In this document: positions 9,351 to 16,909 of the stretch, piece after piece | Numbering within the stretch: position 1 is the first letter of the stretch | How the letters are laid out: each line of letters begins with the position of its first letter | Assembly (NCBI GenBank): GCA_030526005.1 | Contig: JAUNDP010000018.1 | Span: 1 to 48,195, forward strand | Reading direction: 5' to 3' | From: Eubacteriales bacterium | GTDB lineage: Bacteria; Bacillota; Clostridia; Lachnospirales; Lachnospiraceae | Length of the DNA stretch: 48,195 bases | Position numbers and translations under genes: made by a program | The notes under the pieces: model-generated | Seen by the model: only the letters and a program-made list of their open reading frames with translations | Database searches by the model: none | Told to the model about the DNA's origin: nothing

Positions 9351-9379
9351 GCAATATAAGTTCCAATGCAATCTGTCAA
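9351..9379 (-). promoter_or_regulatory. Putative promoter of sensor module 1
   Basis: On the minus strand a perfect TTGACA (plus 9374-9379) is followed after 17 bp by a weak TATTGC (9351-9356), or after 15 bp by TATATT. It lies about 40 bp before the GTG of the binding-protein gene. Confidence 0.45.
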
Positions 9380-9480
9380 ATCATATACAGTATACCATAT
9401 TGTTTTCTGGTATGCAGATCGTTTCCAACAGAAAGAAATGGGCTCTCATGCTATCTATTGCAGACTATCTGTCGAAAAAC

Positions 9481-9530
9481 TAAAAAAAGCAGAGTTGTTT
9501 TCCGCCCGATATGACAACTCTGCCTTTTTA
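9481..9530. terminator. Intrinsic terminator, bidirectional
   Basis: GCAGAGTTGT (9489-9498) pairs perfectly with ACAACTCTGC (9514-9523). Seven A residues precede it and a T-rich run follows it, so it can end the minus-strand esterase transcript, and plus-strand transcripts as well. The rest of the 279-bp gap between the neighbouring genes shows only the module 1 promoter. Confidence 0.8.
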
Positions 9531-9589
9531 TTTTTCTCTATCTTTTTACTCTTTTTCTCATTTTTTATTGTCTGGTTTTATACAGATTC

Positions 9590-10933
9590 TTATTCCGGCA
9601 TGTATGGCGTTTCCTGCTGCTGTGCGAAAAGCCAGTCGCGAATTGCATCATTTGCAAAGGATGGTCTCCATGACCAGTGGGAATTCGGAACTGTTGTTCC
9701 GGCAAGATATTCTGTATACAGGACGTTTGCGCCTGACTCCTCTGCTGCCGCAAGCTGCTCTTTTGCTTCTTCTTCAGATGCTTCTCCTCTTGCATAGCCA
9801 TTCCAGCCCTGCTCATCCATTCTGCGCTCTATCACTGCGCCCTGTGCTTCCAGATCCGCAATATTGTCTCTGAATCCTGTCACACGTTCTTCTGTGTCAT
9901 CGCTTGCCACAAGCGCCCAGATTGGTTTGTCTGCAATCGCTGCCAGTCCTTCTTCACTGTATACATCAGCAGAAGCAATATTGATCTGCGCCGCATACAA
10001 ATCTGGATATGCTGTACTCAAAGCCCACGTTCCGCGTGATCCCATGGAAAGACCTGTTCCGTATATCCTGCTTGTGTCAATGTCGTACTCTCCAATCAAT
10101 TCGTCAATCACATTCTTTACATTTTCTCCATCCTGATTTGGACCAAATTCCGGATCTTCCTCTGTTCCATTGTTCTGAGACCAGCTGTGACTAGGAGACT
10201 GCGGCGCCAGCACGAAACAAGGATGTTCTTCCTGCGCATCTTCTCTGGCAAATTCCAGCGCGCTTGGATTTCCCATGAGCTGTGTCTCATTGTTGACTCC
10301 ATTGCTTCCGGACTCTCCGGCTCCATGTAAAAATACGACGAGCGGAAGCGCCTCTTCTTCCCCTTTTTCTTCATATCCCTCCGGGATATACAAACGGTAC
10401 GGAAGCTCGCTGCCATCCTCCGGGTTTGTATAAGTCAGTTCCAGAAATTCATCCACGAGCAGATTCTGCTCCGCTGTATTTGCAAAAGAACCTGCTTCCA
10501 CGATATCTCCGGATACCAGCGTCACATTTGCTGTCTGCTGAACCGTCAGATTGATCGGCAGTCTCATATTTTCTCCGTTTGCATATAAAAGAGTTCCGCC
10601 TTCTCCTGCGCCCGGTGTCAAATCCACGCTCAGTTCCACGAAAACATATTTTCCCTTTGCTTGCGCCTCTCCTTTTACTCCGCTGTTATTTACATACACT
10701 CTGCTGATCTTTCGTCCCGGAACCTTGTAAGAAGAAAGACCGATCGTTCCAGCCGCAACCTCTCCAGGATATTCGATCATCACAGAGGTTACTGCCTGTC
10801 CGTCCTCCAGCGTCTCTGCGATCGCTGTCACCCCTGTCAGCTCCACAATATTTCCAGCGTCCTCTGCGCTGACAGAAAGTCCCATCACCATCATGCCTGC
10901 CAGTAAACCTGCTGCCGCCTTATTCCATTTCAT
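9590..10933 (-). CDS. Secreted esterase with N-terminal Ig-like domain (EstA-like)
   Basis: This is an exported alpha/beta-hydrolase of 447 residues. A signal peptide (1-23) ends near SVSAED. Residues about 28-140 form a beta-rich domain resembling the Ig-like N-terminal domain of Thermotoga EstA-type esterases. The catalytic domain follows, with oxyanion motif VVFLHGAGESG (199-209), nucleophile elbow GLSMG (Ser296 at 294-298), candidate acid Asp345 or Asp346, and His419 in NSHWSW. The family includes feruloyl/acetyl-type and PHB-depolymerase-like esterases, so it probably releases acyl or phenolic groups from sugars (inference). The ribosome site AGGAGGG is strong. An extended -10 TGATATAAT (plus 10982-10990) gives it its own promoter. 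It lies 124 bp downstream of the module 2 regulator. Confidence 0.85.
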   Translation of the reverse strand: MKWNKAAAGLLAGMMVMGLSVSAEDAGNIVELTGVTAIAETLEDGQAVTSVMIEYPGEVAAGTIGLSSYKVPGRKISRVYVNNSGVKGEAQAKGKYVFVELSVDLTPGAGEGGTLLYANGENMRLPINLTVQQTANVTLVSGDIVEAGSFANTAEQNLLVDEFLELTYTNPEDGSELPYRLYIPEGYEEKGEEEALPLVVFLHGAGESGSNGVNNETQLMGNPSALEFAREDAQEEHPCFVLAPQSPSHSWSQNNGTEEDPEFGPNQDGENVKNVIDELIGEYDIDTSRIYGTGLSMGSRGTWALSTAYPDLYAAQINIASADVYSEEGLAAIADKPIWALVASDDTEERVTGFRDNIADLEAQGAVIERRMDEQGWNGYARGEASEEEAKEQLAAAEESGANVLYTEYLAGTTVPNSHWSWRPSFANDAIRDWLFAQQQETPYMPE

Positions 10934-10981
10934 AATAAAACCCTCCTTTTTGCTGCATACTATGCTGTTTTTGATGGTCTT

Positions 10982-10990
10982 ATTATATCA
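10982..10990 (-). promoter_or_regulatory. Extended -10 promoter of the Ig-esterase gene
   Basis: TGATATAAT is seen on the minus strand about 50 bp before the ATG. No -35 consensus lies 16-18 bp upstream, so the promoter relies on the extended -10 or on an activator. Confidence 0.55.
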
Positions 10991-11057
10991 TTCTCTTTTT
11001 CCTTTTTGTGTTCTATATATTTGCTTTCTCATGTGAATGTTTGAACAAGTGACTGTA

Positions 11058-11816
11058 CTATTTTGCTGTGTTTCCACTTTTTTGCACACATTGTTTTCTG
11101 TATTCTCGCGGAGATACCCCCACTCTCTGCCTGAAAACATTTGAAAAATAGGAAAGCGTCTCATATCCGCATTCCTGACTGATCAGACTGATTGGCAGAT
11201 TTGTCTTTCTAAGTAATTTTTTTGCAACGGAAAGCCTTTTTTTCTGGATATATTCCGACAGAGTGTCTCCTGTTTCTTTTTTAAATAAAGTCGACAGATA
11301 TTCCTGATTAAAACCAGCAAATTCTGCAATCTCTTTTCTTGTAATCTCCTGTGACAGATGTTCTTCAATATATTGTTTTATTTTCTCAATCATATCAGAA
11401 CCTGTCTCGTCTGTATTCTTTTCCTGTTCCATCTCCTTTTGCTTTGCCGGGAGCTTCTGCTGTGCCTTTTTTATTGCGCGCATCAGTTCTTCATTTTCAA
11501 CCGGTTTCAGCAGGTATTCGGAAACGCCAAGGCTGATTGCCTTTTTTGCATAGTGAAAGTCAGCAAAACTGCTTAGAATAATACTGATACAGCAGATTTT
11601 CTGTTCATTTACCCATTCAATTAAGTCCAGCCCGCTGCCACCCGGCATTTCAATATCGCTGATTAAAAGATCAATCTTTTCCCTCTTCAGAATTTCCATT
11701 GCTCTGTGCATGGAAAATGCTTTAAATATACCGTCAATCGAATTTTCTTTTCGGTCAATGATATTCTCTATCCCATGTACGACTGGAACATTGTCATCCA
11801 CAATCAACAAATTCAT
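11058..11816 (-). CDS. Compact AraC-type response regulator, sensor module 2
   Basis: This DNA-binding response regulator has a receiver domain with VDDN at 6-9, phospho-acceptor Asp54 in ISDIEMPGGSG, and Lys in YLLKPVEN. It joins by a short acidic linker to a C-terminal AraC-type helix-turn-helix (NQEYLSTLFKKETG and CGYETLSYFSNVFRQRVG). At 252 residues it lacks the long middle region of regulators 1 and 3. The ATG at 11816 forms an ATGA overlap with the stop of the upstream binding-protein gene and has GAGGG before it, so it is preferred over an ATG at 11837. It is the last gene of the kinase-binding protein-regulator operon. A likely target is the adjacent esterase or the divergent esterase-MBL gene (inference). 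Confidence 0.9.
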   Translation of the reverse strand: MNLLIVDDNVPVVHGIENIIDRKENSIDGIFKAFSMHRAMEILKREKIDLLISDIEMPGGSGLDLIEWVNEQKICCISIILSSFADFHYAKKAISLGVSEYLLKPVENEELMRAIKKAQQKLPAKQKEMEQEKNTDETGSDMIEKIKQYIEEHLSQEITRKEIAEFAGFNQEYLSTLFKKETGDTLSEYIQKKRLSVAKKLLRKTNLPISLISQECGYETLSYFSNVFRQRVGVSPREYRKQCVQKSGNTAK

Positions 11817-13285
11817 TTTTCTTTCGCCCTCTTCCATTCTTTATACTGCCTCTCAATCTCACGCTTTACTTCCTCTGCGCCTGCCATCTCCATCTCAGAA
11901 AGCATTTTGGGAAGATATACCGTATCATCCAGCATTCCTGTCTCCAATCCATAAATATATTGTTCTGCAATCTCATTTAATTTTTTATTCTGCTCTCTTA
12001 CCTTTGTATCATCAAAATAAAAACCTGCCGACTCTGCCGTCTTTGCATTTTTTTGAAATTCTTCTGTCTTTTCCCATAAATTCGGATCATTTCCATGCCA
12101 TATATAAGAGAGCATCTGGTTTGGAAAACTCCATCCCATATTTGGATGATATCCGGATGTATCTGCTGTCACGCCTTCTGGAAAATCAATCGTTCCATCA
12201 TCTAAAACAGTATAATGCAATCCTTCTATTCCATAAATCAAAAGATTGACCAGTTCCGCATCACTGTACAGCAGATTCAGAAATTTCATTGCTTCTTCCG
12301 GATGTTCGCATTCTTTTGTGATCCCCCATGGAGAAATCCGCACCGAAGAGTTTGTAATATACGGTTCCAGAATAGGGATAATTACCATCTCTCGCCCGGA
12401 ACTTACGCTCTCCTCCCATTCAATCCCCGGCTTACATGCACAAAAATAAGAAAATAATTTCCCTGCCTTTACCATCTCTGATCCTTTTATATTTTGTAAA
12501 GGCAATTCTTCTGGAATATATCTCAGTTCATACCATCTGCGGATCATTCCGATCCATTCCCTGTAAGAATCGGTATCATAAAAATTGACAACCTCCCCTT
12601 CATTTTCCCAGCTGAAATCAAAAATAGAATTTGGAATGGAATCATAAAAGCGATATCGCAGCAAAAATCCATTCTGTGTCCATAGCGGGGACGTCATGAT
12701 CAGATCTGGTTCCTGTTTGCTGATAAAGGAAAATAATTGATCCACATCTTGTAATGTATGAATCTTTTCTGGATCAATCTCATATTTTTCTAAAATATCT
12801 TTTCTGAAAGCAATCCCTGCTGACGCTGCGCAGTCTGCTTTTGAAGGCAGCGTATATAAATGACCATTTTGCTTTGTATTTTGGATTTCCTCCTCAGAAA
12901 CATATCGTAAAATATCCTGTCCATACTGTTCCAGCAGCTCATCCATTTCCTGATACTCAAATTCCCCTGCGATCTCTGAGGCAACATCAATCACAATCCC
13001 TTCTTTTTCCGCCATTATTTTTTCTTCCGTCTGCGTCATGGGAAGGACAGGGATAAAATGAAGATGGACGCCAATTTTTTCCCATACCATCTGATCAGCC
13101 TTTTCAAAGACAAGCTCGCAGTCCTCTGGTATCTGAAAATCGTATCGTATCATCACATTGAGCGTAACTTCTTCCTGTGCAGCGTTGGCGCTGCCTGCCC
13201 TTACTATCCACATCAAGATTAAGATTCCTGTGCACCTCTTTATTTTCTTTTTTCGTTTCTGTTCCCGCTTTTGCGCCATCTGCAT
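11813..13285 (-). CDS. Solute-binding protein, DUF3502 type, sensor module 2
   Basis: This is an exported extracellular solute-binding protein of the LipO/YtcQ-like group. It has a very basic N-terminus, a hydrophobic segment and a signal-peptidase I-like site NAAQE near residue 36, with no lipobox Cys. The C-terminal part carries the DUF3502-like pattern YGIEGLHYTVLDDGTIDFPEG and a later LSYIWHGNDPNLW. Such proteins normally feed oligosaccharides to CUT1-type ABC permeases, but none is encoded here. The ATG directly abuts the kinase stop codon, and the gene overlaps the regulator gene by 4 bp. The tight packing between kinase and regulator points to ligand sensing (inference). It is paralogous to the binding protein at 20843. 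Confidence 0.87.
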   Translation of the reverse strand: MQMAQKREQKRKKKIKRCTGILILMWIVRAGSANAAQEEVTLNVMIRYDFQIPEDCELVFEKADQMVWEKIGVHLHFIPVLPMTQTEEKIMAEKEGIVIDVASEIAGEFEYQEMDELLEQYGQDILRYVSEEEIQNTKQNGHLYTLPSKADCAASAGIAFRKDILEKYEIDPEKIHTLQDVDQLFSFISKQEPDLIMTSPLWTQNGFLLRYRFYDSIPNSIFDFSWENEGEVVNFYDTDSYREWIGMIRRWYELRYIPEELPLQNIKGSEMVKAGKLFSYFCACKPGIEWEESVSSGREMVIIPILEPYITNSSVRISPWGITKECEHPEEAMKFLNLLYSDAELVNLLIYGIEGLHYTVLDDGTIDFPEGVTADTSGYHPNMGWSFPNQMLSYIWHGNDPNLWEKTEEFQKNAKTAESAGFYFDDTKVREQNKKLNEIAEQYIYGLETGMLDDTVYLPKMLSEMEMAGAEEVKREIERQYKEWKRAKEK

Positions 13286-14944
13286 TTACCATCCTTTCGT
13301 CTTCGGGATCTTCATTTCAACATGCGCGCCTCCCTCTTTTCTGTTTGAAAAAAGAATACTGGCTTCCCCATGATATAAAATCGCAAGTCTTTGCATGACA
13401 TTGTAAAGTCCGATTCCACCATCTTGTTTTGAAGTCGTAATCTTTTTTCCCTGATTCAGTTCCTGTAAAATATTTTCCGGAAATCCATTCCCATTGTCAT
13501 CCACTGCTAAAATAAGATCTGTTTTTCCATTCTCCTCTCTTTGAAACCCCTGAATTTTAATTTCTACGTCTTCATTCAGCGAATGTTTCATGGCATTTTC
13601 TACCAGTGTCTGAAGTGACAGGATCGGAATTTCTTCTTCATACAGTTCCTCTTCCACCTGAATTTCATACTGAAATTCGGTCTGTTTTTTTATTTTCTGA
13701 ATCTCAAAATAATTTTGAATATGTTCCAATTCTTCTTCCAGAGAGATAAATCCGCCTTTGTACAAGATATAGCGAAAATGTTTTGAAAGGCATACGGTCA
13801 TCTTCTGCACCATCTCATAATCTTTTGCCTGGGCAAATCCCATAATCGCTGTCAGCGCATTCAAAAAAAAATGAGGTTTGATCTGCATCTGTAAAAGCTG
13901 CATATTTGCCTCCTGCTTTCTCAGCTTTTCCTCATAGACATCAATTTTCAAGTGTTCAATCTCCGCCGTCATAGAATTCATTGCCTCATATACTTCGCTC
14001 AATTCCCGGTCGAGTCCTTCTGGAATCGGATGCGACGAAAAGTCTCCCTTCTTGATACGGTTCATCTGCAGCGTTAGATTTTTGACCGGCTTAATCAGTC
14101 TGACGCTCAAATAGACAAGATAAGCTGCCAAAATCAAGATCGAAAAACAGATCAGCACAATCAAAATTCTGTTTAACTCTTCAAATGACCGGAAGACTTT
14201 TTCTCTGTTTAAAAGAGCGATTATTTCAAATGAGCCGTCTGAAGACGATTGTTCTACGGGAAAAAATTGTTTCTGATCTTGTTCTGCAAATGAATTTTCC
14301 CAGATTCCTTCTTTATCTGCCAGAAAGACAGCCTCCAGCCCATCTATCTTTTGCCTTTCAATTTCTTTTAAAAAATTATCTGCTTTTATCCAGCACCCCC
14401 AGATCACATCTTCTTCTCGTATTGCCAGCAAAAAATATGGTCTTCCTCCTGCCTCAAATTTTTGATATCCCTTTTCAAATGGATTCTCTTTTTCTCCTAT
14501 CTGAGCGACCCATTTCTCCACGCCTTGCGCCGCCTCACACTGCTGACAGTAATCGCTGTTGACATTGCGGATAAATCGAAATTTCTCTTCTTTTTGCAAA
14601 AAGACAGCATCTATCATCGGATAAGTAAAGATATCTCTTGTATAATAATCATTCAGCTCTGAAAGCGCATTCAGCCTGACAGATTCAGACTCTGATTCCA
14701 GCCGTTCCAAAACTTCTGTGGGAACCTCTGTAGTTGCCACATATTTTCGGATCGTCTCCAGTGTCACTTCCATCTCGGAGATATATGGTTTTAGAATCTG
14801 TCTGTTTGTCAAAATCAGCTGTTGTTCAAAGGAGTCCATTGCCAGAGAGACGCCTCCTGCAAAAAGTCCGATAATCGGCACAATAAATGCCAGAGCCCAT
14901 ATCAGCAATTTCACATTTAAAGAATGAATGATATGTTTCTTCAT
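13286..14944 (-). CDS. YesM-type sensor histidine kinase, module 2
   Basis: This is a membrane histidine kinase of 552 residues. Two membrane helices (about 11-32 and 272-292) bracket a Cache-like extracytoplasmic domain that contains a CQQC pair, which could form a disulfide or bind metal. HAMP and coiled segments follow, then phospho-acceptor His358 in QIKPHFFLNAL, then an ATPase domain with LVENAMKHS and VDDNGNGFP and a final GGIGLYNVMQRL. The start follows GGAAGGA. It is the first gene of its operon, ahead of the DUF3502 binding protein and the AraC-type regulator, and it is divergent from the esterase-MBL gene. The closest relative in the window is the kinase at 22322. Confidence 0.9.
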   Translation of the reverse strand: MKKHIIHSLNVKLLIWALAFIVPIIGLFAGGVSLAMDSFEQQLILTNRQILKPYISEMEVTLETIRKYVATTEVPTEVLERLESESESVRLNALSELNDYYTRDIFTYPMIDAVFLQKEEKFRFIRNVNSDYCQQCEAAQGVEKWVAQIGEKENPFEKGYQKFEAGGRPYFLLAIREEDVIWGCWIKADNFLKEIERQKIDGLEAVFLADKEGIWENSFAEQDQKQFFPVEQSSSDGSFEIIALLNREKVFRSFEELNRILIVLICFSILILAAYLVYLSVRLIKPVKNLTLQMNRIKKGDFSSHPIPEGLDRELSEVYEAMNSMTAEIEHLKIDVYEEKLRKQEANMQLLQMQIKPHFFLNALTAIMGFAQAKDYEMVQKMTVCLSKHFRYILYKGGFISLEEELEHIQNYFEIQKIKKQTEFQYEIQVEEELYEEEIPILSLQTLVENAMKHSLNEDVEIKIQGFQREENGKTDLILAVDDNGNGFPENILQELNQGKKITTSKQDGGIGLYNVMQRLAILYHGEASILFSNRKEGGAHVEMKIPKTKGW

Positions 14945-15211
14945 AAATAAAATCCTTCCTTCGCTTTCTTTTGCTGTCGCATATATTTTTCATCATACCG
15001 CATTTTTCATTGAAATTCACTAGAAATTATTTAATTTCCGTTTTTTGTTTTTGCAAGTTTCACATAGAAAACTAACATTTTCTCAATTTTTTCTAATATT
15101 ATTGATAGAATTTTCTCAACAAAGCGATTATAGTATTCTTATCTGAAATGCGTCTGTACAGAACGGAAATGTACCGCACGCAAATTTTTTTTAAGAAAGG
15201 GATGTATCATT
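14945..15211. promoter_or_regulatory. Divergent control region, module 2 / esterase-MBL
   Basis: This 267-bp region lies between divergent genes. Two exact ATTTTCTCAA copies (15077-15086 and 15110-15119) are 33 bp apart, about three helical turns. They sit just upstream of a plausible -10, TATAGT (15129-15134), for the esterase-MBL gene. The second copy would overlap the -35 position, as an activator site would. A TTGATA (15102-15107) is at a poor 21-bp spacing. On the minus strand, TATGAT near plus 14993-14998 could serve the kinase operon. Confidence 0.4.
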
Positions 15212-16801
15212 ATGAAAGCAAAACTTTTAAGAGCACTTCTGGTATCAGGACTGACCGTCTCCTGTATTGCTCCTTCTCTGACAGTGGGTGCAGCAGAAGC
15301 AGATGCAGCTGATCTGTCTGTTTTTGAATCCGGCGAAACTACTGTGGATGACAAAACCATGGAATATCGCCTGTATGATCCGTCAGATAACGGATATGAC
15401 GCAGAATCTTATCCGCTCGTTTTATTCCTGCACGGGGAAGACGCAGTAGGCAATGACAATGAAGCGCAGCTGACTGCAAACCGAGGCGCTACTCTTTGGA
15501 CAGAAGACGGACTTGCAGATCAGAATCCGGTCTATGTTTTAGCTCCTCAGTGCCAGGACGGCGACTGGACGACAGAAGAAAATGTTGCTCTTGTAAAACA
15601 GGCTCTCGACGATGTGATTGCAGAAAACAAGGTAGATCCGGATCGCATCTATGTACAGGGAATGTCGATCGGCGGAACCGGCACATGGAAAATGCTCCTG
15701 GAATATCCTGACGTATTTGCAGCCGGAATGCCGATCTGCGGAAAGATTCCAGAAGAATATTATGAAAATCCGGACGTTTTCAAAGCGCTCGTAAATATGC
15801 CGATCTGGGCATTCCACACCGCTGACGACGATGTGATTCCTGCTGAGGAGACCGCAAAAGCTGTTCAGGCGTTAAAAGATGCCGGCAGCAAATGTATCAA
15901 GTATGAAGAATACTCCGCTGGCTCCATCACACCGGCACATGAAATCTGGAATCGTGTCTATGACATCGGAACACCATACAACTGGCTGATGGTTCAGTCC
16001 CGTGAGAGAACGCAGGACAACACATTAGATCCTTCTTTATTGTTCAGCAAAAAAGAAATCAGCGATACCGTCACGCGCGTCTGCGACTATGAGTTAGGAC
16101 AGATTTATGTGATCGAAAATGAAGGCGGCGTCCTTTTGATTGACAGTGGAATGGGCGGCATGGGAGAAGCTGATCTGTACGCTTATATCCGTGACGAAGT
16201 GCTGAAAAATAAAGATGCAGAGTTTGATCTTGTGCTGACACACAATCATGTCGATCATGTGCTCGGTATTCCTTCCCTTGTAAATTCAGGCAAGCTTAAA
16301 AATGTCTACATTCACGAAGCAGACAAAGCCGGTTTAGATGAATGGATGACCAATCTGAGCGTGGATCTTGGCGATTCCTTAAAATTCCTCAAGGAAGGCG
16401 ACACCGTAACTGTTGGAGACGAGACTCTCGATGTTCTGGAAGTTCCTGGCCATACGCCTGGTTCTATCGTATTCTTCTACAAGGATTATATCTTCACAGG
16501 CGATGCCATCGGTTCCGGAGACTTATGGCTGAATGGAGAATATGTGGAAAATTACCTCCCATCTATCCATCATTTCCTGGAGGAAATCAATGCAAGAGGA
16601 AATGAATTTGAAATTCTTCCAGGTCATGCGGAAAACAAAGTTCCATTCTATGTGCAGTATGTAGAAGATATTGGTTCCTGCGCAGAAGGAATCGTGGACG
16701 GAAGTCTTCCTGTCGGCGTATATACAAGAAGAGTCGGCGCATATGCAACGTACAATTCCGGAAATATTTACTTTGATTCTTCCAAAGTAAAAGCGGAATA
16801 A
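15212..16801 (+). CDS. Secreted esterase fused to metallo-beta-lactamase-fold hydrolase
   Basis: This is an exported two-enzyme protein of 529 residues. After a signal peptide (1-28) comes an alpha/beta-hydrolase domain (about 40-265): LFLHGED oxyanion loop, nucleophile Ser152 in GMSIG, acidic cluster Asp205-207, and likely His243 in PAHEIW. A metallo-beta-lactamase fold follows (about 280-475) with a full metal-site set: THNHVDH (His344, His346, Asp348, His349), PGHTPGS (His414), FTGDAIG (Asp431) and LPGHAEN (His472). Both active sites look intact. The esterase half resembles the neighbouring Ig-esterase in its HG loop and GxSxGG context. The MBL half could be a lactonase, phosphodiesterase or other hydrolase; the substrate is not readable. 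The ribosome site is AAGAAAGGGATG-like with normal spacing. Confidence 0.88.
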   Translation: MKAKLLRALLVSGLTVSCIAPSLTVGAAEADAADLSVFESGETTVDDKTMEYRLYDPSDNGYDAESYPLVLFLHGEDAVGNDNEAQLTANRGATLWTEDGLADQNPVYVLAPQCQDGDWTTEENVALVKQALDDVIAENKVDPDRIYVQGMSIGGTGTWKMLLEYPDVFAAGMPICGKIPEEYYENPDVFKALVNMPIWAFHTADDDVIPAEETAKAVQALKDAGSKCIKYEEYSAGSITPAHEIWNRVYDIGTPYNWLMVQSRERTQDNTLDPSLLFSKKEISDTVTRVCDYELGQIYVIENEGGVLLIDSGMGGMGEADLYAYIRDEVLKNKDAEFDLVLTHNHVDHVLGIPSLVNSGKLKNVYIHEADKAGLDEWMTNLSVDLGDSLKFLKEGDTVTVGDETLDVLEVPGHTPGSIVFFYKDYIFTGDAIGSGDLWLNGEYVENYLPSIHHFLEEINARGNEFEILPGHAENKVPFYVQYVEDIGSCAEGIVDGSLPVGVYTRRVGAYATYNSGNIYFDSSKVKAE

Positions 16802-16831
16802 GTTTTTCATTTTTTCCCAAATTCATAATCT

Positions 16832-16881
16832 AAAAAAGCTTCCGTGAGAGCGAATTTTCTTCGCCTCACGGAAGCTTTTTT
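16832..16881. terminator. Strong bidirectional intrinsic terminator
   Basis: A 17-bp perfect stem pairs 16832-16848 with 16865-16881 (core GCTTCCGTGAG / CTCACGGAAGC). An inner GCGAA/TTCGC stem follows after one bulged A. Six A residues on one side and six T residues on the other let it stop both convergent genes. Confidence 0.92.
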
Positions 16882-16909
16882 ATGTTTCGTTAATCGTTTT
16901 TACTGATTT

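Noticed and set aside
9366-9797. 143-residue plus-strand frame
   Set aside because: It runs through a strong terminator and then antisense to the Ig-esterase gene; no ribosome site or domain.
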